A stretch of DNA of 49,857 bases from Sedimentisphaerales bacterium (GCA_016932835.1 JAFGCD010000118.1:1-49857); one strand, 5' to 3'. Shown: positions 16,447 to 25,682, counted from the stretch's first letter. The notes: generated from the sequence alone by a model not told the origin. A program made the numbers and translations.

Positions 16447-18216
16447 CTACGCCTCCTCCAACATCGTTTCTTTCACGATCTCGTCTATACTCGTCGTGCC
16501 GTCATATATCAGCGACAAACCATTATCCCGGAGCAGCACCATGCCGGCCTTCTGGCCCGCGGCTCTAAGGAGATTCGTTGAAGCATGGTTCATAATCAAT
16601 TCGCGTATCTCGTCGTTGAATACCATGATCTCGAAAATGGCAATTCGCCCTTTGTAACCGGTGCCGTTGCATTTATCGCAACCGCGGCCGTAATAGAATT
16701 TCTTATCCTTGACATCCTCCGGAGTAAGCTGCAACTCCATCAACTGAGATTCGGTCGGCTCAAACGGCGTCTTGCATCCATCGCATATACGCCTGACCAG
16801 CCGCTGCGCTATGATCCCTTCGATAGTCGCAGTCAGCAGAAACGGCTCCACCCCCAAATCAAGCAATCGAGCTATCGAACTCGGCGCATCCGTCGTATGC
16901 AAAGTCGTAAACACTACGTGGCCCGTAAGCGACGCCTGCGCCGCAATCTCCGCGGTCTCAAGGTCACGAATCTCTCCGACAAGAAGTATGTCCGGGTCCT
17001 GACGTAAAATCGAACGCAGACACCTTGCAAACGTCAGCCCGATCTCCGCCTTCATCTGCACCTGAACAAGACCGTCAATGTCGTATTCCACCGGGTCTTC
17101 CGTTGTGATTATCTTCGTCTTAACGTCATTCAGTTCGTGCAAAGCCGAATACAAAGTCGTTGTTTTACCGCAACCGGTCGGCCCTGTAACAATAATAATG
17201 CCGTTCGGCTTGTGAATCAGACGACGCACAATCTCATGGTCCCTGGGCCTCAGACCGAGTTTCGCAAGATCAAAGCTGACCTGGCTTCGATCAAGCACAC
17301 GAAGAACAACGCTCTCGCCAAACATCGTAGGTAAAACACTCACACGAAGGTCAATTGGATTGCCCTGCACCGTCAGAGAAATTCGCCCGTCCTGCGGAAG
17401 TCGTCTCTCGGCAATATCCAGATTCGCCATAACCTTGATTCGCGAACTCAACGCCGCAGCAATATACTTCGGCGGCGGAATCATCTCGTAAAGAACCCCG
17501 TCGATACGATAGCGCATCTTATATTCGTTCTCGAAAGGCTCAAAATGAATGTCCGAAGCCTTGTCGCGAATCGCCTGCAGCAAAACAAGGTTCAGCAGTT
17601 TCTTCACCGGGTTCGACTCAGAGAGTTCTTTAAGCTCATCAAGGTCGATACTCTGATTTCTTCCGTCAAACTCTGAAAGAAACGAATCGCCCTGGATTTC
17701 ATCGATCAACTCATCGATATTCCCATCCTGGTTCTCTTCGTAATACTTCGAAAGCGCTTTCTCAAGACCTTCCCCATCCGTTATCTTCGCCTTGATCTTA
17801 AAGCCCATCAACGTCGCCAAATCGTCCGTCGCTCGGAAATTCTCAGGGCTGTCAAGAACGACTGTCAATTCGTTGCTCCCCTCGTTGTACTCAAGCGGCA
17901 CGATATGATACGTCTTCGCCATCTGAGCCGGCACCTTCGAAATCACATCCGCGGGGATCTCGCTGTTCTCAATATTCACATACTCCATTCCCCGTTGCGC
18001 CGCCAGCGCCATACGCAACTGCCCCTCATCGACAAGCCCCAATTCCAGCAAAACCTGCCCAACCTGGTCCTTCCCCTGCCTTTGAGCCTGAACCTTCAGG
18101 CACTCATGTACCTGTTCGCGGCTGAGAACACCCATCTTGATTAGAATTCTACCGAGAGTTCTGCCACGCAATTGCTCAACGGGAGGAATCTTTCGTGTTG
18201 TATTTGCATCTGCCAT
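16447..18216 (-). CDS. Type II secretion / type IV pilus assembly ATPase (GspE/PilB)
   Basis: This is a 589-residue hexameric ATPase that powers pseudopilus extension. The N-terminal domain has two tandem MshEN-like motifs (LGRILIKMGVLSREQV... and VGQVLLELGLVDEGQL...). The catalytic core has the Asp box (KASDIHFEP), Walker A GPTGCGKT (345-352), the VGEIRDLETAE Walker B region and the His box TGHVVFTTLHTTDAP. A tetracysteine zinc motif (CDGC ... CDKC) follows. ATG 18216 is chosen because GGAAGG precedes it at good spacing. It heads the gspE-gspF-pseudopilin block and is separated from pilT by 227 bp with a possible promoter. It is a paralogue of the ATPase at 19620-21356. Confidence 0.93.
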   Translation of the reverse strand: MADANTTRKIPPVEQLRGRTLGRILIKMGVLSREQVHECLKVQAQRQGKDQVGQVLLELGLVDEGQLRMALAAQRGMEYVNIENSEIPADVISKVPAQMAKTYHIVPLEYNEGSNELTVVLDSPENFRATDDLATLMGFKIKAKITDGEGLEKALSKYYEENQDGNIDELIDEIQGDSFLSEFDGRNQSIDLDELKELSESNPVKKLLNLVLLQAIRDKASDIHFEPFENEYKMRYRIDGVLYEMIPPPKYIAAALSSRIKVMANLDIAERRLPQDGRISLTVQGNPIDLRVSVLPTMFGESVVLRVLDRSQVSFDLAKLGLRPRDHEIVRRLIHKPNGIIIVTGPTGCGKTTTLYSALHELNDVKTKIITTEDPVEYDIDGLVQVQMKAEIGLTFARCLRSILRQDPDILLVGEIRDLETAEIAAQASLTGHVVFTTLHTTDAPSSIARLLDLGVEPFLLTATIEGIIAQRLVRRICDGCKTPFEPTESQLMELQLTPEDVKDKKFYYGRGCDKCNGTGYKGRIAIFEIMVFNDEIRELIMNHASTNLLRAAGQKAGMVLLRDNGLSLIYDGTTSIDEIVKETMLEEA

Positions 18217-18258
18217 CGGCACCTTCCTTAACACGCGGACGATTCAAGGTCCATTATT

Positions 18259-18264
18259 ATTATA
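18259..18264 (-). promoter_or_regulatory. Possible -10 element upstream of the GspE-like gene
   Basis: TATAAT on the minus strand ends 42 bp before ATG 18216 in an AT-rich stretch inside the largest gap of the secretion cluster. The matching -35 is poor, so this is only a candidate for an internal promoter. Confidence 0.25.
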
Positions 18265-18443
18265 TCACACTAAGGCCTTTTTAAAAAAGAAATTATGGAT
18301 TGGACACGTGGTTTTTAGGACTACAAACCACTCATAAAACGGCTGTTTAGACAACCCCATAAGGGAAATCCGGCTTGCCTACCTTGACACCAATGCAGTA
18401 ATAATCTTCAAGCTCTCCCTGCCAAGCTTAGTCCCATAAAAAA

Positions 18444-19589
18444 TCAAGATCGTAGAACAGGACCAAGATCGTCCATCTGTTTCTTTGCCTCATCACGCTT
18501 GCCCTTAGCTTTCGTGCCAAGAATCTTCGCGTTCGCCTTGTCCTGCAAGGCGCCAGGCTGCCGACCTTTATCGAGCATTTCTTCAAGCGTGATCTTGCCC
18601 CCATCATATAGTTGCCACAGGTGCTCATCAAGAAGCTGCATTCCCAGCCGTCTTCCCGTTTGGATGCTTGAGTCAATTCGATAAGTCTTGTTTTCTCGTA
18701 TCAGATTCGCGATAGCAGGCGTTACAACCATGAACTCGTACGCCGCCACCCGCCCCTTACCGGTCGCCAAGGGGCAAAGCGCCTGACTTAGAACAGCAAT
18801 CAAGTTACCGCTGAGTTGAATACGTATCTGCTCTTGCTGATCAACCGGGAACACGTCGATAATTCGACTGATTGTCCCGGCAGCACTTGTCGTATGAACC
18901 GTACTGAAAACCAAGTGACCTGTCTCAGCAGCTCTCACAGCCGCCTCAATCGTTTCAAGGTCGCGCAATTCCCCAACAAGAATCACATCAGGGTCCTGCC
19001 TGAGCACTCGACGAAGGGCCTCGGCAAAACTCGGAACGTCGATGCCCACTTCGCGTTGATTGATAACCGATTTCTTATGCGAATGGTAGTACTCGATCGG
19101 GTCCTCAACCGTAACAATATGCCTGTCCAAGTTCTCATTGATATAATTGACCATACAGGCCAGCGTAGTGGTTTTTCCGCTTCCCGTTGGTCCCGTTACC
19201 AAAAAAAGCCCCCTAGGCCTGCGACACAGCGCCGCGCATATCTTTGGCAAGCCGATGTCTTCAAAGCTCAAGATGGTCGTCGGAATAAGACGCAAAACAA
19301 GAGAAATATTTCCCTTCTGCCGAAAAATAGCTACACGAAACCGCGCTGCATCACCGAAGGCGAAGCCGAAATCCGTCCCTCCCTCTTCCTGGAGCTCCTG
19401 TTGATTGCGGTCAGGGGTAATACTTTTCATCAAGGCTGTTGTATCGTCCGGTTCGAGCACCTTTGTCTCCAGTGATCGAAGGCGACCGTGTATTCGCAAC
19501 ACGGGCGGCCGGCCACACACAAGGTGTATATCCGAAGCGCCCTGCGTAACACAGGCCTGCAGCAATCTGTCCATATTAACTGTTGCCAT
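18444..19589 (-). CDS. pilT: Type IV pilus retraction ATPase PilT-like
   Basis: This is a 381-residue motor protein of the PilT group, which depolymerises pili. After a short N-terminal domain with the ASDIHL signature (18-23) come Walker A GPTGSGKT (133-140), the Asp box around TVEDPIEY, Walker B VLVGELRD with the PilT-type glutamate, and AETGHLVFSTVHT (His box). No zinc tetracysteine or MshEN domain is present, in line with PilT and not PilB. The last 40 residues are Lys/Ala-rich and extend past the usual end (about 345). It lies between two PilB/GspE-type ATPases on the same strand. Its presence suggests true retractable pili or a hybrid machine. Confidence 0.9.
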   Translation of the reverse strand: MATVNMDRLLQACVTQGASDIHLVCGRPPVLRIHGRLRSLETKVLEPDDTTALMKSITPDRNQQELQEEGGTDFGFAFGDAARFRVAIFRQKGNISLVLRLIPTTILSFEDIGLPKICAALCRRPRGLFLVTGPTGSGKTTTLACMVNYINENLDRHIVTVEDPIEYYHSHKKSVINQREVGIDVPSFAEALRRVLRQDPDVILVGELRDLETIEAAVRAAETGHLVFSTVHTTSAAGTISRIIDVFPVDQQEQIRIQLSGNLIAVLSQALCPLATGKGRVAAYEFMVVTPAIANLIRENKTYRIDSSIQTGRRLGMQLLDEHLWQLYDGGKITLEEMLDKGRQPGALQDKANAKILGTKAKGKRDEAKKQMDDLGPVLRS

Positions 19590-19619
19590 CTTGATAGTCC
19601 CAGAATAAGTACATTTTTC

Positions 19620-21356
19620 CTAATCTACGACAGCACCTTCAGTCTGCGTTATTCTCACAACCTCTTCCGGCGTCGTAGTCCCTTTGAAAATCTTCAGCAG
19701 GCCGTCATCCATCAGCGTTTTCATGCCACTGGCCTTTGCCGCTTTTCGCAGTTCTACCGTTGGGGCCTTTTTGAACGCTAACTCTCTGATTTCCGTGTTC
19801 AATTCAAACATCTCAAAGATAGCGATTCGACCCTTATATCCCGTTCCCTGGCATTGGCTGCATCCGGCTCCCTTGTAAACAGGGGTCTTCGCCAGTCTCT
19901 CAGGGCTGATACCCAGCATCTCCAGATGCTTCGGATCCGGGTTTTCATCCACTTCTCTGCACTTCTTGCAAATTATCCTCACAAGTCGCTGCGCCATAAT
20001 AGCCTGTACGGAACTCGCCACGAGGAACGGTTTCACACCCATATCGATAAGACGCGTGATCGCGCTCGGTGCGTCGTTTGTATGCAAAGTGCTGAACACC
20101 AGATGCCCTGTTAGGGCGGCCTGGATAGCAATATCCGCAACTACGCCGTCTCGAATCTCACCTACCAGGATTATGTTCGGCGCCTGACGCAGCATTGCTC
20201 GAAGTATCTTATCGAATGTTAAGCCAATCTCGTCTCTTATCTGGCACTGATTCATTCCGGGGAAGTTGTATTCGACCGGGTCCTCGGCAGTAATGATCTT
20301 CTTGTCGGATTTATTGAGTTCCTGCAGAGCCGCGTACAGGGTCGTGGTCTTGCCGCTGCCGGTCGGACCGGTAACCAGAAAGATGCCGTTGGGTCTCTTG
20401 ATTATCTTTTGAAACTGCTCATAATTGTCCTGCTCGAACCCCAGTGATGCGATACCGATATTGACCGCATCCGGCCTCAAAATTCGAAGCACGACACTCG
20501 GACCGTGGTTGCCCGGCAGCGACGACACACGAAAATCAATGTCCTGGCCGCCGATCTCACGCTTGATACGCCCATCCTGCGGTAGCCTCTTTTCCGCAAT
20601 ATCCATGCCTGAAAGAATTTTGAAACGTGTTACCAGCGGCGCCTGCATGTTTTTCGGTATGCTATCCTTCTCAAGGCACACACCATCGACACGATATCTT
20701 ACACGCACCCGATCAGCCATCGGTTCAATATGAATATCACTGGCTCGCATAAAGTAGGCATTGTCGATTATGAGATTTGCCAGCTTGATGATTGGAGCGT
20801 CATCACCGTTGCCGTCCGCCTGGATTCGAAGCGACTCGGCTTGTAACTCGTGCCCAACTTCGGCGAGTTCGGCGGCGGTGGCGTCGATACTGTGTTTGAG
20901 CCGGTCGTCCTCTTGCTTTACGGCCCGGCTAAATGCTTCTCCTATGTAGGAGCGAATTTTAGTCGGATTTCCAAGATAGCACTCCAACTCCCGGTTCAAG
21001 CGGAAATGGAGAGCGTCCAGGCCCTCGATATCCGAAGGATCGCTGATTGCGAGCCTTAATTTGCCGTTGTTCTCACCCAGAGGCAGAACATTGTACCGTT
21101 TCATCAGGTCTTCGGGAACAAGTGAACCGCTATCGGCGGGTATCTCCACCTTGTCGATGTTAACATATCGCATCCCAAACTGCTTCGCCAGCACCTTCGT
21201 GAGGATGTCTTCGCTAATCAGCCCAAGTTCGATCAAAACCTGCCCCAAACGCTTATTTTCCGCCTGCGACGTCTTGATCGCGTTGACAAGAGCTTGTTTT
21301 TCAACGAGCTTAGCCTTGAATAGTATTTCACCTAATCGCCTGCGACGTTCTGCCAT
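19620..21356 (-). CDS. Second type IV pilus / type II secretion assembly ATPase (PilB/GspE)
   Basis: This is a 578-residue assembly ATPase. The N-terminus carries an MshEN-like pair, RRLGEILFKAKLVEKQAL and RLGQVLIELGLISEDIL, followed by a hinge and the catalytic core: RASDIHIEP, Walker A GPTGSGKT (330-337), VGEIRDGVVADIA, TGHLVFSTLHTNDAP and the zinc motif CKKC ... CSQC. The first MshEN copy has Ala/Lys where the conserved glycine sits. It precedes pilT by 30 bp and follows cinA by 60 bp. With the second ATPase at 16447-18216 the cluster has two extension motors; this one is probably paired with PilT. Confidence 0.92.
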   Translation of the reverse strand: MAERRRRLGEILFKAKLVEKQALVNAIKTSQAENKRLGQVLIELGLISEDILTKVLAKQFGMRYVNIDKVEIPADSGSLVPEDLMKRYNVLPLGENNGKLRLAISDPSDIEGLDALHFRLNRELECYLGNPTKIRSYIGEAFSRAVKQEDDRLKHSIDATAAELAEVGHELQAESLRIQADGNGDDAPIIKLANLIIDNAYFMRASDIHIEPMADRVRVRYRVDGVCLEKDSIPKNMQAPLVTRFKILSGMDIAEKRLPQDGRIKREIGGQDIDFRVSSLPGNHGPSVVLRILRPDAVNIGIASLGFEQDNYEQFQKIIKRPNGIFLVTGPTGSGKTTTLYAALQELNKSDKKIITAEDPVEYNFPGMNQCQIRDEIGLTFDKILRAMLRQAPNIILVGEIRDGVVADIAIQAALTGHLVFSTLHTNDAPSAITRLIDMGVKPFLVASSVQAIMAQRLVRIICKKCREVDENPDPKHLEMLGISPERLAKTPVYKGAGCSQCQGTGYKGRIAIFEMFELNTEIRELAFKKAPTVELRKAAKASGMKTLMDDGLLKIFKGTTTPEEVVRITQTEGAVVD

Positions 21357-21416
21357 ATTCTCCTCGAAAGACCGAAGACCCCAGTTTTCCTATTTTAACA
21401 TTTTATCAGCGTTTTG

Positions 21417-22655
21417 TCAATCTTTGATTCGCAATCGCAGCATATTGAGGGCACTTTGTGCGGCTCGACGTCGGATGGAGTCCCTATCGCCTGAAAAGCG
21501 ACAGCACTGGACCTCGGATTCTTCCTTTGAATCAACACAGATATATACCAATCCGACAGGCTTTTGTTCGGTTCCCCCGGTTGGACCGGCTATACCGGTT
21601 ATGCCGATTGCATAGTCCGCTCCGGCTCTGCTGCGAGCGCCTTGAGCCATTGCCGTGGCGACCTGCTCACTGACAGCTCCGCAACGTTCGATTAGGTCTT
21701 CCGGGACACCCAACTCGCCGATTTTGGCGATGTTGCCATACGTAACCCAGCCATGTGTAAAGTATTCGCTCGCACCGGGAGCATCGGTCAACAGTTTGCT
21801 CAGCAATCCCCCCGTACAGGATTCAGCAATAGCCACACTTGCCTGCTGATGCGCCAGCCTCAGACCAACCACCTCAGCCAAAGTTTGCTCCGCTGTCCCG
21901 TAGATCAGGTCTCCAAATGTCTCTTTCAGCAGATTCTCGCCCTCTTTGGCCATTCGCTCTGCCTGTACCTGATTTTCCGCCGTTGCAATGATATGCAGCG
22001 TTATTACACCGAAATGTACCGTACAGTTGATTAGCGGATTTCTGCCTCTCTGCATAAGCTCGCCAAGCATCTCGGCGATAGTCGATTCGCCGACTCCGTA
22101 GCATCGGAGCTTGCGCACAACAACGCTCTGGCTCGAGGCAACCTGCTGAAGCTGCGGCAGGACTGATTCGCCAAACATCTGCTTCATTTCTGAAGGCACG
22201 CCGGGCAGTGCGACAAAGAGCTTACCATCCGCTTCGGCCATTATTCCAGGCGCCGTGCCGCGGTTGTTGGGTAACGCTTTGGCTCCGACCGGGATACAAG
22301 CCTGGATACGGTTCTTTCCAGGCATCTGCAAGTTTCGCTGAGCGAAGAAATCCTGCACTTTACGCAACAAATCCTCCTGAATTTTCAGTTCCACCCCCAT
22401 GAATTTCGCAAATGCCTGCCGGGTAACGTCATCGTCAGTAGGACCCAGCCCGCCGGTCGCCACAACAATATCGGCATCCATCCCGGCAAGATTCAACGCT
22501 CGCACAATTCTGTCTGTTTCATCGCCGACCGTATAACAACTCAGCACCGGCAAACCAAGCACAAGCAACTCTTTGCTCAGATATGCAGCATTCGTATCTA
22601 TTGTCTGGCCACCCAGAATCTCGTTGCCTATGCTGACTATTGCCGCTCTTTTCAT
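21417..22655 (-). CDS. cinA: CinA family protein (competence/damage-inducible; NMN amidohydrolase domain)
   Basis: This is a 412-residue two-domain protein. The N-terminal MoaB/MogA-like domain begins IVSIGNEILGG and contains VVATGGLGPTDDD, the ADP-ribose pyrophosphatase part of CinA. The C-terminal domain has SVAIAESCTGGLLSKLLTDAPGAS and IGITGIAGPTGGTEQKPVG, the signature of nicotinamide mononucleotide deamidase (PncC), which recycles NMN. ATG 22655 is preferred to the upstream frame end because GGAGCAGGT precedes it and the family starts with K-R-x-x-I. It follows the SDR gene by 14 bp. It lies next to pilus genes, but cinA position is variable and no competence DNA-uptake gene is in view. 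Confidence 0.95.
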   Translation of the reverse strand: MKRAAIVSIGNEILGGQTIDTNAAYLSKELLVLGLPVLSCYTVGDETDRIVRALNLAGMDADIVVATGGLGPTDDDVTRQAFAKFMGVELKIQEDLLRKVQDFFAQRNLQMPGKNRIQACIPVGAKALPNNRGTAPGIMAEADGKLFVALPGVPSEMKQMFGESVLPQLQQVASSQSVVVRKLRCYGVGESTIAEMLGELMQRGRNPLINCTVHFGVITLHIIATAENQVQAERMAKEGENLLKETFGDLIYGTAEQTLAEVVGLRLAHQQASVAIAESCTGGLLSKLLTDAPGASEYFTHGWVTYGNIAKIGELGVPEDLIERCGAVSEQVATAMAQGARSRAGADYAIGITGIAGPTGGTEQKPVGLVYICVDSKEESEVQCCRFSGDRDSIRRRAAQSALNMLRLRIKD

Positions 22656-22669
22656 ACCTGCTCCGGGCA

Positions 22670-23485
22670 TCAGGCCCTGCTTTTGCCGCCTGAGACGTTA
22701 ACGACCGTCCCATGAATGTAGCCGGCCCTGTCCGATGCAAGAAAACAGACCACGTTCGCAACTTCGCTTAATTTTCCACATCTACCGAGCGGAATAGAGG
22801 ATTCTTCATATTTGGATCGCAGCGTCTCGACGCTTACCCCACGCGCATACGCCAATGCTCGTTCATACTCATCGGATCTCAAAGCCGTTGCTTCCACTAT
22901 ACCCGGAGCAAGCCCCACCACGCGAACACCAAGCTTGCCGAGTTCCTTGGCCCAGGAGCGAGTCAACGTATATGCCGCAGCCTTGGTCCCGGCATAAACA
23001 CTCTGACCCTGCGAACCTTCGAGCCCCGATTCCGATGCCATATTGATTATTACACCTTTACCTTCTTTGATCATTACCCGTGCGGCCGCCTGACTGCAAA
23101 GGAAAAGCCCCTTTTGATTGACGGCAACGACCTTGTCCCATATTTCCTCGGTCAATTCCTCTTTCGCCGCCGGGTCAACGAGCAGTCGAGGTATGAGTAT
23201 GCCGGCGTTATTGACAATAATATCGAGCCGACCGAATCCGTCGAGCGCAACCTGAACCATCGATTCGACGCTGCTTTTGCTGCTAACATCAGCCCGGACG
23301 GCGAGATGCTCGCCGCCGATATTCTCCTTCAGTTCCTTAGCGACGGCTTTGGCGCCCTTTTCGTCTATATCAGCAACTACAACGTGTACCCCGACCTCGG
23401 CCAATCCAACACACACTGCCTTGCCTATCCCGGCAGCTCCGCCGGTCACGATTGCCACTTTTCCTTTCAAACCAAGCCAGTTCAT
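22670..23485 (-). CDS. SDR family oxidoreductase, similar to sorbitol-6-phosphate dehydrogenase
   Basis: This is a 271-residue short-chain dehydrogenase. The cofactor motif TGGAAGIG (14-21), Asp39 at the end of beta 2 (NAD preference), NNAG (92-95), the catalytic serine around 151-153 and YAGTK (Tyr164, Lys168) are intact. The insertion and C-terminal pattern GIVEATALRSDEYERALAYA and SIPLGRCGKLSEVANVV resemble sorbitol-6-phosphate 2-dehydrogenases of the SorF type. That points to a polyol or polyol phosphate substrate; it is an inference from recalled family sequences. It is 37 bp downstream of the zinc-dependent dehydrogenase, so the pair probably works in one pathway. Confidence 0.88.
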   Translation of the reverse strand: MNWLGLKGKVAIVTGGAAGIGKAVCVGLAEVGVHVVVADIDEKGAKAVAKELKENIGGEHLAVRADVSSKSSVESMVQVALDGFGRLDIIVNNAGILIPRLLVDPAAKEELTEEIWDKVVAVNQKGLFLCSQAAARVMIKEGKGVIINMASESGLEGSQGQSVYAGTKAAAYTLTRSWAKELGKLGVRVVGLAPGIVEATALRSDEYERALAYARGVSVETLRSKYEESSIPLGRCGKLSEVANVVCFLASDRAGYIHGTVVNVSGGKSRA

Positions 23486-23522
23486 ACTTCGTTAAACTCC
23501 ATACAGAACTCTACACAGAAAA

Positions 23523-24581
23523 TCACACATCAATCATAGCCTTGATTACGCCATCGTCATACGCTGCAACCAAATCGAATGCATCCTTGGCTTCGGCCAA
23601 CTCAAAACGATGCGTAACCATATAGTCAATATCGGCCTGGCCGCTTCCTATCAAGTCCATTGCCGCCTGAACACAGCCGTTCTGCCGGCGAATATTCCGC
23701 AGTTCGATCTCCTTGCGCCTGAACAGGCATGCCTCAAACGATACCCGCTCCTGCCTCGGTATCCCCACAAAGGCCAGCGTTCCACCGGGCTTGAGCAGTT
23801 CGACCGCCTGGTCAAGCGCCTCCTGTTGCCCGCAGCATTCGAAGACTACATCCAGCCCGTGCGGCTCGGCGCCGGATTCGTCGTGCACGCCGCCGCCGAC
23901 AATACTGCCAACAATGTCACCGGCATCCACATTGCCGACCCACATAGCCCCAGCAGCCTTGGCTGCGGTCAAACGCGAGTCTATTTTGTCCGTAACATAT
24001 ATCTTCTCTGCGCCTTCGGCCCGCGCCGCAGCCAGAACGCTCAACCCAATCGGCCCGGCCCCAAGTATCCCAATATGCGCGTTTTTCGGCATATTAGCCC
24101 GCTTTACCGTATAGACCCCGATCGAGAAAGGCTCACAGAGAGCCCCCTGGTCAAGCGTCAACCTATTCTTAGTCGGGTAGCAGCATTCCTCCGGCATGAC
24201 TATATACTCGCAAAGACACCCGCCGCCCTGGCCCGGCGTGCCGAGAAATCGCACATTGTGACATGTATTTTCCCTGCCCGCGAGACACTGGTCGCATTTG
24301 TTGCACGGTGCGGCAGGGTCCACCACGACCGGATCGCCGACCTTAACGCGCTTAACGCCCGAGCCGACAGCCTCCACCGTTGCCGAGCATTCATGCCCGA
24401 CTATGAACGGATACTCGACGACCTGTACGCCTATCTTGCCGGTCTCGTAATAATGCACATCCGAACCGCAGATGCCAACTTTCTCAATCTTCAGAAGTAC
24501 ATCATCGTCGTTTTTGATTTCCGGCTTCGGCCAATCCATCAATTCCATCTGCCGCAAACCCGTCAGTACCATTGCCTTCAT
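23523..24581 (-). CDS. Zinc-dependent medium-chain dehydrogenase, sorbitol/xylitol dehydrogenase-like
   Basis: This is a 352-residue MDR alcohol dehydrogenase. The catalytic zinc ligands Cys38 (GICGSD), His63 and Glu64 (GHE) are present, as is the structural zinc set Cys93, 96, 99 and 107. EPFSIGV follows and the Rossmann motif is GAGPIG. CGSDVHYYETGKIG is typical of sorbitol, xylitol and L-arabinitol dehydrogenases. It would oxidise a polyol to a ketose with NAD. No PTS, ABC or other sugar transporter gene is adjacent. The gene is 19 bp downstream of the YchF-like gene and upstream of the SDR gene. Confidence 0.9.
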   Translation of the reverse strand: MKAMVLTGLRQMELMDWPKPEIKNDDDVLLKIEKVGICGSDVHYYETGKIGVQVVEYPFIVGHECSATVEAVGSGVKRVKVGDPVVVDPAAPCNKCDQCLAGRENTCHNVRFLGTPGQGGGCLCEYIVMPEECCYPTKNRLTLDQGALCEPFSIGVYTVKRANMPKNAHIGILGAGPIGLSVLAAARAEGAEKIYVTDKIDSRLTAAKAAGAMWVGNVDAGDIVGSIVGGGVHDESGAEPHGLDVVFECCGQQEALDQAVELLKPGGTLAFVGIPRQERVSFEACLFRRKEIELRNIRRQNGCVQAAMDLIGSGQADIDYMVTHRFELAEAKDAFDLVAAYDDGVIKAMIDV

Positions 24582-24599
24582 AAACAGATTGCTCCTGTC

Positions 24600-25670
24600 T
24601 TACACATTGAACCTGAAGTTGATAATATCTCCGTCCTTGACTTCGTACTCCTTGCCTTCAAGGCGTATCTTCCCTGCGGCCTTGAGGGCCTTTTCGCTGC
24701 CGAGTTCGCGAAGGTCGGCGTAGCTGAAGGTCTCGGCCCTTATGAACCCCCGTTTGATATCGGTATGCACCTTCCCGGCTGCATCGTGTGCAATGGTCCC
24801 CTGCTTGATGGTCCACGCACGCACCTCGTCCGAACCCACTGTCAGGAAGCTGATCAGCCCCATTGCCGAATAGCAGCTTCTGACAAATTTGCCGGTCCCC
24901 GACTCGGCCAAACCAAGGTCAGCCATGAACTCAATTCTGCTTTCGGCATCCAACTGCGACAGCTCATACTGCAGTTTGGCACAGATTGATACCACCGGCA
25001 CATTCTCATCAAAACACCCCCCCAAATCAAGTTTCTTATCCAATTGGTTCTCTCCGATGTTGACCGCTACGGCTATCGGCTTTAGCGTAAGAAATCCCAG
25101 CGATTTGATCATTTGCCGTTCCGTTTCGCCGTCAACTACAGAGCTTATCGGCTTTTCCGACTCGATAGCCTCCTGGAGTTTCTTCTGGAGCGTCAGCTCG
25201 GCCTTATCCTGCGCCTGCGTCTTTGTGGGCTTGTGCACCTGCTTTTCCAGCTTCTCGATACGAGTAGTAACAAGCTCCAGGTCCGCCAGCAGCAGTTCCG
25301 TCCTCAACTCCACTATATCCCTCTCCGGATCCACACTGTTTCGATAAGGCGCAATAGCGGAATCCTCGAACGCCCGAACGACAAACACAAGCATATCGAC
25401 CGTCCGTATCTGATTGATGAGCCTTCTTGCCGCGGCCCTGCCGTGTTCATCGCCGAAGTTGAAGCCCGGCAGATCAAGGCAGTCGATAGTAGCGTGAACG
25501 GTCTTCTTCGGCTTGTAGTACTCGGTCAGCCAATCCAGTCTCTCGTCGGGAACCGGCACAATAGCTTCTTCGATCGCAACCGAGCCGGGCGCAGACATGC
25601 CCTTGCCGCTGACAGCCGCAAGAATTGTGCTTTTGCCGGATTGTAACAGGCCGAGTAAGGCAGCTTTCAA
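24600..25670 (-). CDS. Divergent YchF/Obg-family GTPase with C-terminal TGS-like (DUF933) domain
   Basis: This is a 356-residue P-loop protein. G1 is GLLQSGKST (residues 7-15), G3 is DLPGF, and the G4 position reads NIGE, like the NxxE of YchF which loosens guanine specificity toward ATP. A coiled region (about 125-170) interrupts the G domain as in YchF, and the C-terminal 85 residues form the DUF933/TGS domain (RGFIRAETFSYADL ... DGDIINFRFNV). The G1 and G3 loops differ from true YchF (GLPNVGKST, DIAGL), so this is probably a paralogue. The start is TTG at 25670, forced by the P-loop at residue 7 and an AGAGGA site upstream. It follows the fumarase-type gene by 12 bp. Confidence 0.82.
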   Translation of the reverse strand: MKAALLGLLQSGKSTILAAVSGKGMSAPGSVAIEEAIVPVPDERLDWLTEYYKPKKTVHATIDCLDLPGFNFGDEHGRAAARRLINQIRTVDMLVFVVRAFEDSAIAPYRNSVDPERDIVELRTELLLADLELVTTRIEKLEKQVHKPTKTQAQDKAELTLQKKLQEAIESEKPISSVVDGETERQMIKSLGFLTLKPIAVAVNIGENQLDKKLDLGGCFDENVPVVSICAKLQYELSQLDAESRIEFMADLGLAESGTGKFVRSCYSAMGLISFLTVGSDEVRAWTIKQGTIAHDAAGKVHTDIKRGFIRAETFSYADLRELGSEKALKAAGKIRLEGKEYEVKDGDIINFRFNV

Positions 25671-25682
25671 TTTTGTAATCCT

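Noticed and set aside
23610..24989. Plus-strand frame of 459 codons opposite the zinc dehydrogenase and the YchF-like gene
   Set aside because: Long but antisense to two genes with intact catalytic motifs, with no similarity or start signal of its own.
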